Below, one piece after another: positions 44,002-52,841 of a stretch of DNA of 64,000 nucleotides. Below the pieces are notes generated by a model. The model was not told where the DNA came from. It worked only from the letters and a program-made list of their open reading frames with translations, and ran no database searches. A program made the position numbers and the translations under genes. Each line of letters starts with the position of its first letter. The stretch's first letter is position 1. This DNA is from Anaerococcus rubeinfantis (lineage in GTDB: Bacteria; Bacillota; Clostridia; Tissierellales; Peptoniphilaceae). Where the stretch lies: positions 868,001-932,000 of the forward strand of contig NZ_LN913016.1 of the NCBI RefSeq assembly GCF_001487145.1. Direction: 5' to 3'.

Positions 44002-44669
44002 TTAAAGCAGTTTTAATAGATATTGATGATACAATTTTTGATTTTGAAAAATGTTCTAAAAATGCCTTTAAAAAAACTTTAAAAAAACTAGATTTATCCT
44101 ATAAAGAAAAAGATTTTTCTTATTTTAATAAGGTAAATGATATTTTGTGGAGTAAGCAAAAATTGGGAGAAATTAATATTGAGGAAGTTTTTACCCACAG
44201 ATCAAATATGATGAGTAAATATTTTAAACTTGATATAGAAAAAAAGATATTTAACGATTTATTTGTAGAATTTCTATATGATGAAGTCGAGATGGTAGAT
44301 GGGATTGAAGATTTGTTATATTATTTATCGAATAAATATCAAATTTATGCTGCAAGTAACGGCCTTTATGATATGCAGTTAAATAGGATAAAAAAATCAA
44401 ATCTTTATAAATATTTCACAGATATTTTTGTATCAGATAAAATTGGCTATGAAAAACCAGATAAAAGATTTTTTAAAAAAATAATGGACATTACAAAATA
44501 TTCAAACGATGATTTAATAATGATTGGAGATAGTATAAAATCTGACATAATTGGTGCAAAAAATTCAAAAATCAAATCTATTTATTTTAATAAAGAGAAC
44601 AAAAAAATTTCAGATAAAAGCTTCACTTACCAAGTAAAAAATTTATCTGAAATTAAAAATATATTATAA
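43998..44669 (+). CDS. HAD-family hydrolase, YjjG-like
   Basis: Beginning at the ATG at 43998 gives 223 residues: motif I VLIDIDDTIFDFEKCS (Asp8, Asp10), motif II AASNGLYDMQLNRI near 116, the lysine EKPDKRFF near 155, and motif IV MIGDSIKSDIIGAKN near 176. The DDTIFDF start is typical of the YjjG non-canonical pyrimidine nucleotidase group. The ATGA overlap with the MATE gene shows coupling. Confidence 0.88.
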   Translation: MIKAVLIDIDDTIFDFEKCSKNAFKKTLKKLDLSYKEKDFSYFNKVNDILWSKQKLGEINIEEVFTHRSNMMSKYFKLDIEKKIFNDLFVEFLYDEVEMVDGIEDLLYYLSNKYQIYAASNGLYDMQLNRIKKSNLYKYFTDIFVSDKIGYEKPDKRFFKKIMDITKYSNDDLIMIGDSIKSDIIGAKNSKIKSIYFNKENKKISDKSFTYQVKNLSEIKNIL

Positions 44670-44695
44670 AAAGTGCGACAAACTCGCACTTTTTA
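44668..44695. terminator. Bidirectional terminator between HAD gene and thiC
   Basis: AAAAGTGCG and CGCACTTTTT form a compact stem with A and T flanks, serving both converging genes. Confidence 0.85.
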
Positions 44696-44698
44696 ATT

Positions 44699-45994
44699 CT
44701 ATAATTTTATATCTTTTCCTTCAAGAATTAAATTCATATTTCTAGCTGAGCACATTGCCCCACACATAGTACATGTTTCCTCTTCTTCTGGATTTGAAGA
44801 TGCTCTGTACTCTCTACATTTTTCAGGATCGATTGCAAGTTCAAACATTCCTTCCCAATCAAGTTTTTGTCTTTTCTTACTCATTTCAAGATCCCATTTT
44901 CTTGCATCTTTTAATTTTGCAATATCGCCTGCATGAGCTGCAATTTTTGCTGCAACAATTCCTTCTTTAACATCATCCACATCTGGAAGTTTTAAATGTT
45001 CTGCTGGAGTTACATAGCAAAGGAAATCTGCCCCGTGACTTGCCGCAATTGCTCCTCCTATTGCACTTGTAATATGGTCATATCCTGGAGCAATATCACA
45101 AACCAAAGGTCCCAAAACATAAAATGGTGCATTATGACACAATTTTTTTTCAAGCTTCATATTCATTTCAATATCATTAATTGGAACGTGTCCTGGTCCT
45201 TCAATAATAACTTGAACATCCTTCTCCCAAGCTCTTTTTGTAAGCTCACCTAAGGTGATTAATTCTGCAATTTGAGCAGGATCTGTTGCATCATGAATTC
45301 CACCTGGTCTTAAAGAATCTCCAAGTGATAAGGTAACATCATATTCTCTTAAAATATCCAAAAGTTCATCATAATATTCGTAGAATGGATTTTCCCTATC
45401 ATTCATTTTCATCCAACCAAATAAAAGTGATCCACCACGAGATACAATTTCATTTATCCTTCTATTTCTCATAAAAATTTCTGCATTAGCATTATTAATT
45501 CCACAATGAATTGTAACAAAATCAACTCCGTTTTCAGCGTGATTTCTTACTACATCCAAAAATTCATGGGCTTTTATAAAACTTAGACCCTTATCCAAAA
45601 ATCCAACAGCATCATACATAGGAACAGTCCCAATCATTGCAGTAGATTTTTCAATCAATCTTTTTCTAAATTCTTGAGTTTTACCATAATTTGATAAATC
45701 CATAATTGATTCAGCTCCCATTTTAAGAGCCATATCAACTTTTTGCATCTCAAGATCAAGGTCATTTAAGTCTTTTGAAATTCCCAAATTTACATTTATT
45801 TTTGTCTTTAATCCTGTACCAATTCCTTCTGGGGAAATGGAATTGTGATTTTTATTTCTTGGAATTACAATTTCACCTTTGGCAATTTTTTCTAAAAGAA
45901 ATTCTTCACTAACGTTTTCTTTTTTGGCAACAATTTTCATTTCTTCAGTTACAAAACCATGTTTTGCAGCTTCCATCTGTGTCTTATACTTCAT
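44699..45994 (-). CDS. thiC: Phosphomethylpyrimidine synthase
   Basis: ThiC is a radical SAM enzyme that rearranges aminoimidazole ribotide to the thiamine pyrimidine. The 431 residues lack the long N-terminal region of E. coli ThiC, as in the short clade. Seen are [17 protein letters not shown] near 218, [12 protein letters not shown] near 265, and CTMCGAMC near 408-415 for the iron-sulfur cluster. The cysteine spacing is CX2CX3C rather than CX2CX4C. A TPP riboswitch precedes it. No other thiamine gene is in the window. Confidence 0.94.
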   Translation of the reverse strand: MKYKTQMEAAKHGFVTEEMKIVAKKENVSEEFLLEKIAKGEIVIPRNKNHNSISPEGIGTGLKTKINVNLGISKDLNDLDLEMQKVDMALKMGAESIMDLSNYGKTQEFRKRLIEKSTAMIGTVPMYDAVGFLDKGLSFIKAHEFLDVVRNHAENGVDFVTIHCGINNANAEIFMRNRRINEIVSRGGSLLFGWMKMNDRENPFYEYYDELLDILREYDVTLSLGDSLRPGGIHDATDPAQIAELITLGELTKRAWEKDVQVIIEGPGHVPINDIEMNMKLEKKLCHNAPFYVLGPLVCDIAPGYDHITSAIGGAIAASHGADFLCYVTPAEHLKLPDVDDVKEGIVAAKIAAHAGDIAKLKDARKWDLEMSKKRQKLDWEGMFELAIDPEKCREYRASSNPEEEETCTMCGAMCSARNMNLILEGKDIKL

Positions 45995-46006
45995 AAATTA
46001 AAAAAA

Positions 46007-46029
46007 CCTCCTAAAATTACTTATAGGAG
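46007..46029 (-). promoter_or_regulatory. TPP riboswitch expression platform containing the thiC ribosome site
   Basis: CTCCTA (plus-strand 46024-46029) and TAGGAG (46008-46013) pair on the minus strand and are followed by GTTTTTTT. The hairpin holds the AGGAGG ribosome site in its 3' arm and also looks like a terminator. Confidence 0.65.
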
Positions 46030-46035
46030 AATAAA

Positions 46036-46116
46036 TATGCTTCATCCCTTGCAGGCATTATCCTGTCCGGTTTGATGGTCGAAGTCGAACTTCCTCTCAG
46101 CACATAGCTCCCATAG
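46036..46116 (-). promoter_or_regulatory. TPP riboswitch (THI element)
   Basis: On the minus strand TATGGGAGCTATGTGCTGAG, GAGGAAGTTCG, CGACCATCAAACC, GGACAGGATAATGCCTGC and AAGGGATGAAGCATA reproduce the THI box, including the CTGAGA and GGATAATGCC pyrophosphate and pyrimidine loops. Confidence 0.96.
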
Positions 46117-46136
46117 ATCATTAATTTACAATTACC

Positions 46137-46164
46137 ATTATATTAAAAAAAACAAATTAAGTAA
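46137..46164 (-). promoter_or_regulatory. Promoter of thiC
   Basis: TTACTT (46164-46159), 16-base spacer, TATAAT (46142-46137) on the minus strand. Confidence 0.65.
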
Positions 46165-46186
46165 AATAAAGCTTAAATTTTTACAA

Positions 46187-46218
46187 AAAAATAGAGCCAT
46201 AATAATATGACCCTATTT
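46187..46218 (-). terminator. Terminator after the ldh unit
   Basis: AAATAG and GTCAT pair with ATGGC and CTATTT on the minus strand, followed by a T run. Confidence 0.65.
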
Positions 46219-46549
46219 ATTTATTTAAATAATTTTCTAAATTTTTTATAGCTTTATTTATATTTTCTGCTTTAAATCCCTTATTTTCATTTCCAAGAAG
46301 AATTTTTATATCATATTCATCCATTTTGCAAATATCTGATAATTCTTTGAAACTTAAATTAGAATTTTTTGCCAAGCTTTTAAACTTATCTATATTTTTA
46401 TAAAAAGATTTTTCATAAAATGCCTTGGACAAATTAGATAAAAATAATCCAAAAAGTCCAGCATAAATATTAATAGTTTTGTAAAGAAAAAAACAAATAA
46501 TTATATCACAAACTCCATAAAGAAAATATTTATAATATAGTTTATTCAC
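46217..46549 (-). CDS. Small membrane protein of unknown function
   Basis: I do not recognise this 110-residue protein. The first 40 residues form two hydrophobic segments (YFLYGVCDIIICFFLY and IYAGLFGLFLSNL). The rest is soluble and helical, with NLSFKELSDICKMDEYDIKILLG resembling a small helix-turn-helix or sigma-like segment. It overlaps the end of ldh by eight bases and is translated from the same mRNA. Confidence 0.6.
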   Translation of the reverse strand: MNKLYYKYFLYGVCDIIICFFLYKTINIYAGLFGLFLSNLSKAFYEKSFYKNIDKFKSLAKNSNLSFKELSDICKMDEYDIKILLGNENKGFKAENINKAIKNLENYLNK

Positions 46550-47498
46550 CTAAAACCTCTTTTGCTAATTTATAATTTTCTTCAAGGTCCTTACATGATT
46601 TATCAAACATTTTTTGTTCTTTGTCAGAAATTTCCATCTCAAGAATTTTCTCACATCCATTTGCTCCAATAACTGCTGGAACCCCTGTGTATAAACCCTT
46701 ATTATTATATTCCCCATCAAGAAAAGCTGAAGTCATAATAATTCTTTTTTCATCAAGTAAAATTGCCCTTGTAAAATCAACCAAGCAATTTGCTATCCCA
46801 AAATGAGTAGCACCTTTTCCTTTTATAATTTGAAAAGCCTTGTCCCTAATATTTTCAGAAACTTCTTCTTTAAATTTATCTTCATCTTCAATATTATCTA
46901 AAAATTTATCAATAGAAATTCCCTTAATCCTTGCATTTGACCACAAAGCAACTGATGAATTTCCATGTTCTCCTATTACATATGCCTCAACATCTTTTGG
47001 ATTACAATTTACTTCTTTTGCCAAATATTGAATGAACCTTGCAGTATCAAGATTTGTTCCACTTCCAACAATTTTATTATGAGGAAGGCCTGAAACTTTT
47101 TGTACTACTTTTGAAATAACATCAACCGGATTTGTTGCAAGCAAAATTACTCCATCATAACCATTTTCAATAACTTTTGGAATTGTATCAAGAACCATCC
47201 TAGTTGCAATTTTTATATCATCAAGTCTGTTTGTAAGATTTTTTTGGCTATTTCCATAGCATAAAACTACTAAATCAGCATCTTTGCAATCTTCATAAAC
47301 TCCTTCTTTAACCAAAGTTGGAGATTCTGTTTTGCAACTTGCATCCATTAAATCATTTACATCTGCAACAGCCTTTTCTTTTTCAATATCAATAATTGAA
47401 AGACTTGTAGCAAGACCAGAATTTACCAAAGCATAAGCATATGATGATCCTACATATCCACTTCCAATTAAAACAACTTTTCTACCTAACTTATTCAT
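46542..47498 (-). CDS. ldh: L-lactate dehydrogenase
   Basis: The ATG at 47498, behind TGGAGG, gives 318 residues. The NAD loop VVLIGSGYVGSSYAYAL, the NPVDVISKVV segment near 122, LDTARFIQYLA with the substrate arginine near 150, and GEHGNSSVALWS with the catalytic histidine near 175 identify an L-LDH of the LDH/MDH superfamily. It regenerates NAD by reducing pyruvate. The four-codon upstream extension is in the ribosome site and is left out. Confidence 0.94.
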   Translation of the reverse strand: MNKLGRKVVLIGSGYVGSSYAYALVNSGLATSLSIIDIEKEKAVADVNDLMDASCKTESPTLVKEGVYEDCKDADLVVLCYGNSQKNLTNRLDDIKIATRMVLDTIPKVIENGYDGVILLATNPVDVISKVVQKVSGLPHNKIVGSGTNLDTARFIQYLAKEVNCNPKDVEAYVIGEHGNSSVALWSNARIKGISIDKFLDNIEDEDKFKEEVSENIRDKAFQIIKGKGATHFGIANCLVDFTRAILLDEKRIIMTSAFLDGEYNNKGLYTGVPAVIGANGCEKILEMEISDKEQKMFDKSCKDLEENYKLAKEVLGE

Positions 47499-47584
47499 AA
47501 ATACCTCCATGTATTATTTCTAAGCTTATTATACTTTTATTGTAGATAAATAAAAATAATAAATTATTTTAAGATTTTCCAAAT

Positions 47585-47612
47585 AAAAAAGCCCTAGATA
47601 AACTAGGACTAA
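47585..47612 (-). terminator. Terminator of the first alanine symporter gene
   Basis: AGTCCTAG-TTTAT-CTAGGGCT on the minus strand, followed by a T run. Confidence 0.82.
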
Positions 47613-47613
47613 A

Positions 47614-49026
47614 TTATATTTCAAAATTTTTATATTCACCCTCATCTGAATAAAGAACATTATCTTCCTTATTCCAAACAGGTTTTTTTCCTTTTTGTTT
47701 TTGGTCTTCGTAGTCATCCAAAACTGTCTTTACAGATTTGAATAAAAATATTAAGGTGATTACGTTAATAAATACTAAAATTCCCACAAATACATCTATA
47801 AGTCCCCAAACAATTTCAAGAGACATTTTTGTAGAAACTATAAACATTACTGCTGCAAAAAGTCTATAAATCCAAAGTGGTATTTTGTATTTGTCTTTAA
47901 AAATATGGATTATATTTGCTTCACCATAAAATAAATCGGCAATTAAAGTTGTAAATCCAAAAAATGCCATAGCTAGTGCAACAACCCATCTTCCTACATA
48001 ACCAATTTCATATGAGAAAGCATCTTGAACAAGATTAATTCCATCAGATCCATTTCCCAAAACTCCAGTTAATAAAATTGCAAAAGCTGTAAGAGTACAA
48101 ATTATACAAGTTGTAACAAATGTTCCAAACATTCCCAAAAATCCTTGTTCTGCAGGATGATCGACATCTGCTGATGAATGCATAATACCTGCAATACCAT
48201 TACCAGCATCATTTGAGAACAATCCTCTTGCAACACCATTTCTAAAAGCATCCATTACACTGTGACCAATTATTCCGCCAACTGCAGCTTGTGGACTAAA
48301 AGCTGATTTGAAAATTAGTGCAAAAACTGTAGGAATTTTTGTAATATTTGTTATTATAATTATAAAAACAACTAGAACATAAAAAGCTGCCATAATTGGA
48401 ACCAAAAATCCTGTAACTTTAGTAAGTCTTTTTACTCCACCAATTGTTATGATTCCAGCTAAAATAGTAACTACTGCTCCTACGATTATTGGGTTAAATT
48501 CAATTACACCTTGAAAACCCTTGGCAATAGAATTTGTTTGCATAAAGGCTATACAAAGTCCTACACCAATTATGTACAAAAATGCAGTAATAATTCCTAA
48601 AACTTTTTTACCTAAACCATTTCTAATATAATAAGCAGGGCCCCCTCTATAGGTTCCATCAGATAATTTCACCCTATAAACTTGACCTAAAACTGTTTCT
48701 GCAAAAGTAATTACCATTCCTAAAATTGAAGTAACCCACATCCAAAAAATTGCACCTGGTCCACCAGCAACAAGAGCTGATGCTACTCCAACTAATGATC
48801 CTGTTCCAACTTGTCCACCAACAGCTGCTGCCAAGGCACCAAATCCTGAAACATTGTCATCACTTTTCAAATTTTTCTTCAAAACATCTTTTATATCTTT
48901 AGCATATTTAATTTGTGGAAAGCCTAATCTAATTGTATAATACAGCCCAACTCCCAGCAAAACATAGCCGATAATATTGCTCCATAAAAAATCAGCAATA
49001 TCTATTATATTATCTAATATAAACAT
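47614..49026 (-). CDS. Sodium:alanine symporter, AGCS family
   Basis: A 470-residue carrier with about ten membrane segments. The N-terminal GYVLLGVGLYYTIRLGFPQ and FGALAAAVGGQVGTGSLVGV near residue 66 (the family's Gly/Gln-rich signature) and GLFSNDAGNGIAGIMHSSA near 272 identify AGCS (AlsT/DagA). It takes up alanine or glycine with Na+. A second copy lies at 51131-52543. It has its own promoter at 49082-49109 and terminator. Confidence 0.93.
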   Translation of the reverse strand: MFILDNIIDIADFLWSNIIGYVLLGVGLYYTIRLGFPQIKYAKDIKDVLKKNLKSDDNVSGFGALAAAVGGQVGTGSLVGVASALVAGGPGAIFWMWVTSILGMVITFAETVLGQVYRVKLSDGTYRGGPAYYIRNGLGKKVLGIITAFLYIIGVGLCIAFMQTNSIAKGFQGVIEFNPIIVGAVVTILAGIITIGGVKRLTKVTGFLVPIMAAFYVLVVFIIIITNITKIPTVFALIFKSAFSPQAAVGGIIGHSVMDAFRNGVARGLFSNDAGNGIAGIMHSSADVDHPAEQGFLGMFGTFVTTCIICTLTAFAILLTGVLGNGSDGINLVQDAFSYEIGYVGRWVVALAMAFFGFTTLIADLFYGEANIIHIFKDKYKIPLWIYRLFAAVMFIVSTKMSLEIVWGLIDVFVGILVFINVITLIFLFKSVKTVLDDYEDQKQKGKKPVWNKEDNVLYSDEGEYKNFEI

Positions 49027-49081
49027 AAATCCTCTCTTTCTTGCAAATGTCTATATATTATTATTTTTTTGCTAAAAACTA

Positions 49082-49109
49082 ATTATACTTGATTAATCCA
49101 ACTTGTAAA
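49082..49109 (-). promoter_or_regulatory. Promoter of the first alanine symporter gene
   Basis: TTTACA (49109-49104), 16-base spacer, TATAAT (49087-49082) on the minus strand. Confidence 0.65.
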
Positions 49110-49123
49110 TGTTTTATTCATTA

Positions 49124-49172
49124 AAAAAGACCTTACGCAAAATCATTAAACAAAAATTTTGCATAAGATCTA
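49124..49172 (-). terminator. Terminator of the NhaC-family gene
   Basis: On the minus strand GATCTTATGCAAAAT pairs with ATTTTGCGTAAGGTC, followed by a T run. Confidence 0.85.
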
Positions 49173-49182
49173 TTAATTTTTT

Positions 49183-50775
49183 CTATTTATTTTTATTTTT
49201 CAAAAATATCATAAATATAATTATTGCAACTACTCCAAAAGCTAAAGAAATCAAGGCTGAATGAGTAAAGCCTGCAATTATAAATGAAATTGTCGCAATG
49301 CTAGCAACTGTTATTCCATATGGTAGCTGAGTTCTTACATGATCAACATGAAGACATCCTGCTCCAGCTGATGACATTATAGTTGTATCTGAAATTGGAG
49401 AAATATGATCTCCACAAACTGCTCCTGAAAGGCAAGCAGAAATTCCAATGAAAAATAATGGATCAGTCGGATCAAACATTGATGCTACAATTGGAATCAA
49501 AATTCCAAAAGTTCCCCAACTTGTACCAGTTGCAAAAGCCAATAAAATTGCTACAACAAAAATTACTGCTGGCAAAAATGTACTTAGATCGCTCGCTGCA
49601 TTTTCCATAAGATTTCCAACAAATTTTGTAGAACCTAATAAATCATTTGAAATGTTTTTAAGGCTTGTTGCCATAGTTAAAATTAAAATTGCTGGAACCA
49701 TTGATTGAAATCCTTCTGGAATTGCATCCATTGATTTTTCAAAACTTATTACTTTTCTTACAAGAAAATAAATAATAGTTATAATTAAGGAAATAATTGC
49801 TCCCATTGGTAGGGCAACTGTTGAATCAGTATTTGCAAATGAATTTACAAAATCCATATAAAATTCACTAGATTTATCAAAAAATCCACCAATGTGAATT
49901 AAGCATAGAACTGAAATAATAATTAGACTTAAAATCGGAAAAACTAAGTCCAAAACTTTTCCATTTGGATGTCCATCTTCTGCACTTACATTTGAATCTA
50001 CTATGTGACCTAAATCTCCATCATTTATTGCCCTATCTTCAAATTCTTTCATTGGGCCATAGTCATTTCCAAACAATATTAAAGATATAACAAAACACAA
50101 AGTTAAAAGTGAATAAAAATTATAAGGAATTGCCCTAATAAATAATTCTATTCCTGAAAGACCTGTTCCCTGAGCATAACCCGATACTGCCGCAGCCCAT
50201 GATGAAATTGGGGCAATCATACAAATTGGTGCTGCCGTAGCATCAATAAGATAGGCAAGCTTTGCCCTAGAAATCTTGTGAGAATCTGTGATTGGTTTCA
50301 TAACAGATCCTGAAGTAAGGCAATTAAAATAATCATCTATAAAAAGCATCAAACACAAGCAATATGTTGCAAGTTGTGAGCCCTTTCTTGATTTTATTTT
50401 TTTATCGGCCCACTGGCCAAAAGCTCTGGAGCCTCCTGATTGATTTATTAAAACCACCAATATTCCCAAAACAATTAAGAAAATAAAAATTCCTGAAGTT
50501 TGAGAAATTGATTCTGTTAAGCCTTTTACAACTACATTGTCTAAAAATATAGCAATAGATTTTTTAGATCCTAAAATTGCTCCAATCACTATCCCCAAAA
50601 AAAGTGAAGAATATACTTCCTTTGTTATAAGAGCCATAACTATAGCTACAACTGGCGGAAGTAAAGCCCAAATACTTGCATATGTTTCAATACCACTTCC
50701 TACAATAAATATTGAAACTATAATGGGTACTAAAGAAATTACCAAAAGCTGTGGTAATTTTCTTTTCTTGTTCAT
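49183..50775 (-). CDS. NhaC-family carrier, predicted lysine transporter
   Basis: A 530-residue protein with about 12 membrane segments of the NhaC antiporter family (LPPVVAIVMALITKEVYSSL near 39; FATGTSWGTFGILIPI near 414; SACLSGAVCGDHISPISDTT near 440). By sequence alone it would be called a Na+/H+ antiporter. A lysine riboswitch precedes it, and lysine-riboswitch-linked NhaC members have been called LysW lysine transporters, so lysine uptake is the more likely role (inference). GAGAGGAG precedes the ATG. Confidence 0.88.
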   Translation of the reverse strand: MNKKRKLPQLLVISLVPIIVSIFIVGSGIETYASIWALLPPVVAIVMALITKEVYSSLFLGIVIGAILGSKKSIAIFLDNVVVKGLTESISQTSGIFIFLIVLGILVVLINQSGGSRAFGQWADKKIKSRKGSQLATYCLCLMLFIDDYFNCLTSGSVMKPITDSHKISRAKLAYLIDATAAPICMIAPISSWAAAVSGYAQGTGLSGIELFIRAIPYNFYSLLTLCFVISLILFGNDYGPMKEFEDRAINDGDLGHIVDSNVSAEDGHPNGKVLDLVFPILSLIIISVLCLIHIGGFFDKSSEFYMDFVNSFANTDSTVALPMGAIISLIITIIYFLVRKVISFEKSMDAIPEGFQSMVPAILILTMATSLKNISNDLLGSTKFVGNLMENAASDLSTFLPAVIFVVAILLAFATGTSWGTFGILIPIVASMFDPTDPLFFIGISACLSGAVCGDHISPISDTTIMSSAGAGCLHVDHVRTQLPYGITVASIATISFIIAGFTHSALISLAFGVVAIIIFMIFLKNKNK

Positions 50776-50805
50776 TTTAAAACTCCTCTCGATTTAAATT
50801 GCAAA

Positions 50806-50832
50806 AAAAGTCATGACAAATGCCATGACTTA
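50806..50832 (-). terminator. Lysine riboswitch terminator
   Basis: AAGTCATG-GCATTTGT-CATGACTT followed by TTTTT on the minus strand, between the aptamer and the NhaC-family start. Confidence 0.85.
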
Positions 50833-50894
50833 AATATAAAATATAAATATATAATAATTATAAACCACGACAGCTCACCAAAAAAATTGGCAGT

Positions 50895-51026
50895 CCGACA
50901 GATATTCTCCAATCGTCCCGGTAACCTTAAGCTCTGGGCAAACTTAAAATCCCTCGGTGAATCACCCTTTCAAATATTTCCAATTCCCATAAAAAATATT
51001 TTACTAATGTTTTCCGCTCCTCTATC
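50895..51026 (-). promoter_or_regulatory. Lysine riboswitch (L box)
   Basis: On the minus strand the ends GATAG and CTGTC pair as P1. Conserved blocks follow the L-box order: ATAGAGGAGCGG, TTAGTAAA, TTGAAAGGGTGATTCACCGA, then GTTACCGGGACG and ATATCTGTCGG. The aptamer is compact compared with the B. subtilis lysC one. A terminator lies downstream. Confidence 0.87.
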
Positions 51027-51048
51027 AAGCTTTTCAATTGCAATAAAA

Positions 51049-51077
51049 ATCCTACCATTATTCGCATTTTTTGTCAA
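51049..51077 (-). promoter_or_regulatory. Promoter of the lysine riboswitch unit
   Basis: TTGACA (51077-51072), 17-base spacer, TAGGAT (51054-51049) on the minus strand. Confidence 0.75.
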
Positions 51078-51130
51078 ATTGCAACAAACTTTAATAAGCT
51101 AGTGATTAAAAATTATTTATTTTTTTGAAA

Positions 51131-52543
51131 TTAATTCCAATAATCGAGTTTCTCATTTATACCAATATTTTTTGATTTAAATACTGGATTTTTTCCTTTA
51201 GATTTTTGATTTTCATAATCTTTAAGACAATTTATTGCTTTTTTAGATAATAATAAAATTGAAGGAAGATTTATTAAAGCCATAATACCCATTAATAAAT
51301 CTGACACATCCCACGCAAGTTTAACCTCACTCATTGCTCCCAACATTATTACAACAATTGCAAATATTCTAAAAATTGTCATAAAAGTTTTTGATGGAGT
51401 TTTTTTATTTATATAAGAAAGGTTACTATCTACATAAAATAAATTTCCAATTAAAGTTGTAAAAGTAAACAAGGCAAGAGAGAAAGAAATAAAATAATTT
51501 CCAAATCCACCTAATAAAGTTGATAAACTTTCTTGAACATATGGCGCACCACTTAATGCTTCGTTTGGTTCAATTCCTGAACTTAGACACATAAAAGCTG
51601 TAGCTGAGCAGATCAAAAGTGTATCAATAAATACTGATAGCATTTGAACAAGTCCTTGTTTAACAGGGTGAGAAATATTTGCACTTGCAGCTGCATTTGG
51701 TGCAGAACCAATACCAGCTTCGTTTGAGTAAAGTCCTCTTTTTATTCCATACATCATAGAAGATGATGCAAGACCTGCAAAAATCGCCTTAAAATTGAAA
51801 GCATCTTCAAAAATATGTGAAAAAACACTTGGTAAATATGAGATATTTACAACAATCATTACAAGAGCAACTAGAATATAAATAATTCCCATAAAAGGAA
51901 CAAGAGTTGATGTGAATTTAATTATCCTATCTCCACCACCAAATATACAAATCCCTGTAATAATTGCAAGAATTAATCCTATAATAAAAGGTGTTTTGTT
52001 TGGATCATAAAATTCATAAGTCATAAAAGATGTTTGAAGATTAAAAGATGCAAGCATATTAAAGCCAATTGCATAAGTTAAAATTAAACTTATAGCAAAA
52101 ACAATTCCCAATTTTCTAGATTTTAAACCTTGTTCAATGTAATAAGCAGGGCCACCATAAGATTTATTATTTTCATCTCTTTTTTTATAAATTTGAGCAA
52201 GAGTTGATTCAATAAAAGCACTTGCTCCACCAATTATTGCAACAATCCACATCCAAAAAACAGCACCGTATCCACCAAGACAAATCGCCGTAGAAATTCC
52301 TACAATATTTCCAGAACCAACCCTAGATGCAGTAGAAACCATCAAAGCTTGAAAAGATGAAACAGAACCTTCTTCTTCCGGTTTTTCCATTACAACGTTT
52401 ATAGCCTCTTTTAATAATCTAACTTGCAAGAATTTAGTTCTAAATGTAAAATAAATTCCAATCGCAAGAAGCAAAATTATTAAAATTGGATAATAAAGAA
52501 CACTATTAATAGGTCCAATAAATTTACTAATTTTTACTAACAT
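51131..52543 (-). CDS. Sodium:alanine symporter, AGCS family (second copy)
   Basis: The ATG at 52543, behind TAGGAGGG, gives 470 residues; the frame is open for 13 more codons upstream, through the ribosome site. FQALMVSTASRVGSGNIVGI near residue 59 and GLYSNEAGIGSAPNAAASA near 265 are the AGCS signatures. The first block differs from the other copy (Ala-Ser-Arg for Gly-Gln), so substrate preference may differ. Its promoter is at 52606-52634. No clear terminator follows before the lysine riboswitch promoter. Confidence 0.92.
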   Translation of the reverse strand: MLVKISKFIGPINSVLYYPILIILLLAIGIYFTFRTKFLQVRLLKEAINVVMEKPEEEGSVSSFQALMVSTASRVGSGNIVGISTAICLGGYGAVFWMWIVAIIGGASAFIESTLAQIYKKRDENNKSYGGPAYYIEQGLKSRKLGIVFAISLILTYAIGFNMLASFNLQTSFMTYEFYDPNKTPFIIGLILAIITGICIFGGGDRIIKFTSTLVPFMGIIYILVALVMIVVNISYLPSVFSHIFEDAFNFKAIFAGLASSSMMYGIKRGLYSNEAGIGSAPNAAASANISHPVKQGLVQMLSVFIDTLLICSATAFMCLSSGIEPNEALSGAPYVQESLSTLLGGFGNYFISFSLALFTFTTLIGNLFYVDSNLSYINKKTPSKTFMTIFRIFAIVVIMLGAMSEVKLAWDVSDLLMGIMALINLPSILLLSKKAINCLKDYENQKSKGKNPVFKSKNIGINEKLDYWN

Positions 52544-52605
52544 ATTCCCTCCTAAATTTAACACAATAATACAAGCTTGCATTAAAGTATTGATAATTTA
52601 GTAAA

Positions 52606-52634
52606 ATTATATCATAAAATAAATTTTGAGTAAA
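52606..52634 (-). promoter_or_regulatory. Promoter of the second alanine symporter gene
   Basis: TTTACT (52634-52629), 17-base spacer, TATAAT (52611-52606) on the minus strand. Confidence 0.6.
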
Positions 52635-52747
52635 TTTAAATTAAAAATTATAATATTAAAAATATCCTTAAATAACTTTCCCATCTATTTAAAAATTAAC
52701 AGATAAATTATTCCTAAGATTTTTTTATTAAATTTATTTCTAAGATA

Positions 52748-52790
52748 AAAAAACTTCTAATTAGCTAAATTTAGCGAATCAGAAGTTTTT
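52748..52790 (-). terminator. Terminator of asnB
   Basis: AAACTTCT, GCTAAATTTAGC and AGAAGTTT form a long imperfect stem with T runs, about 50 bases after the asnB stop. Confidence 0.8.
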
Positions 52791-52841
52791 AATTTACTTT
52801 TATAATAAAATTGTTTTTGTATGAAAATAAAAATATTTATT

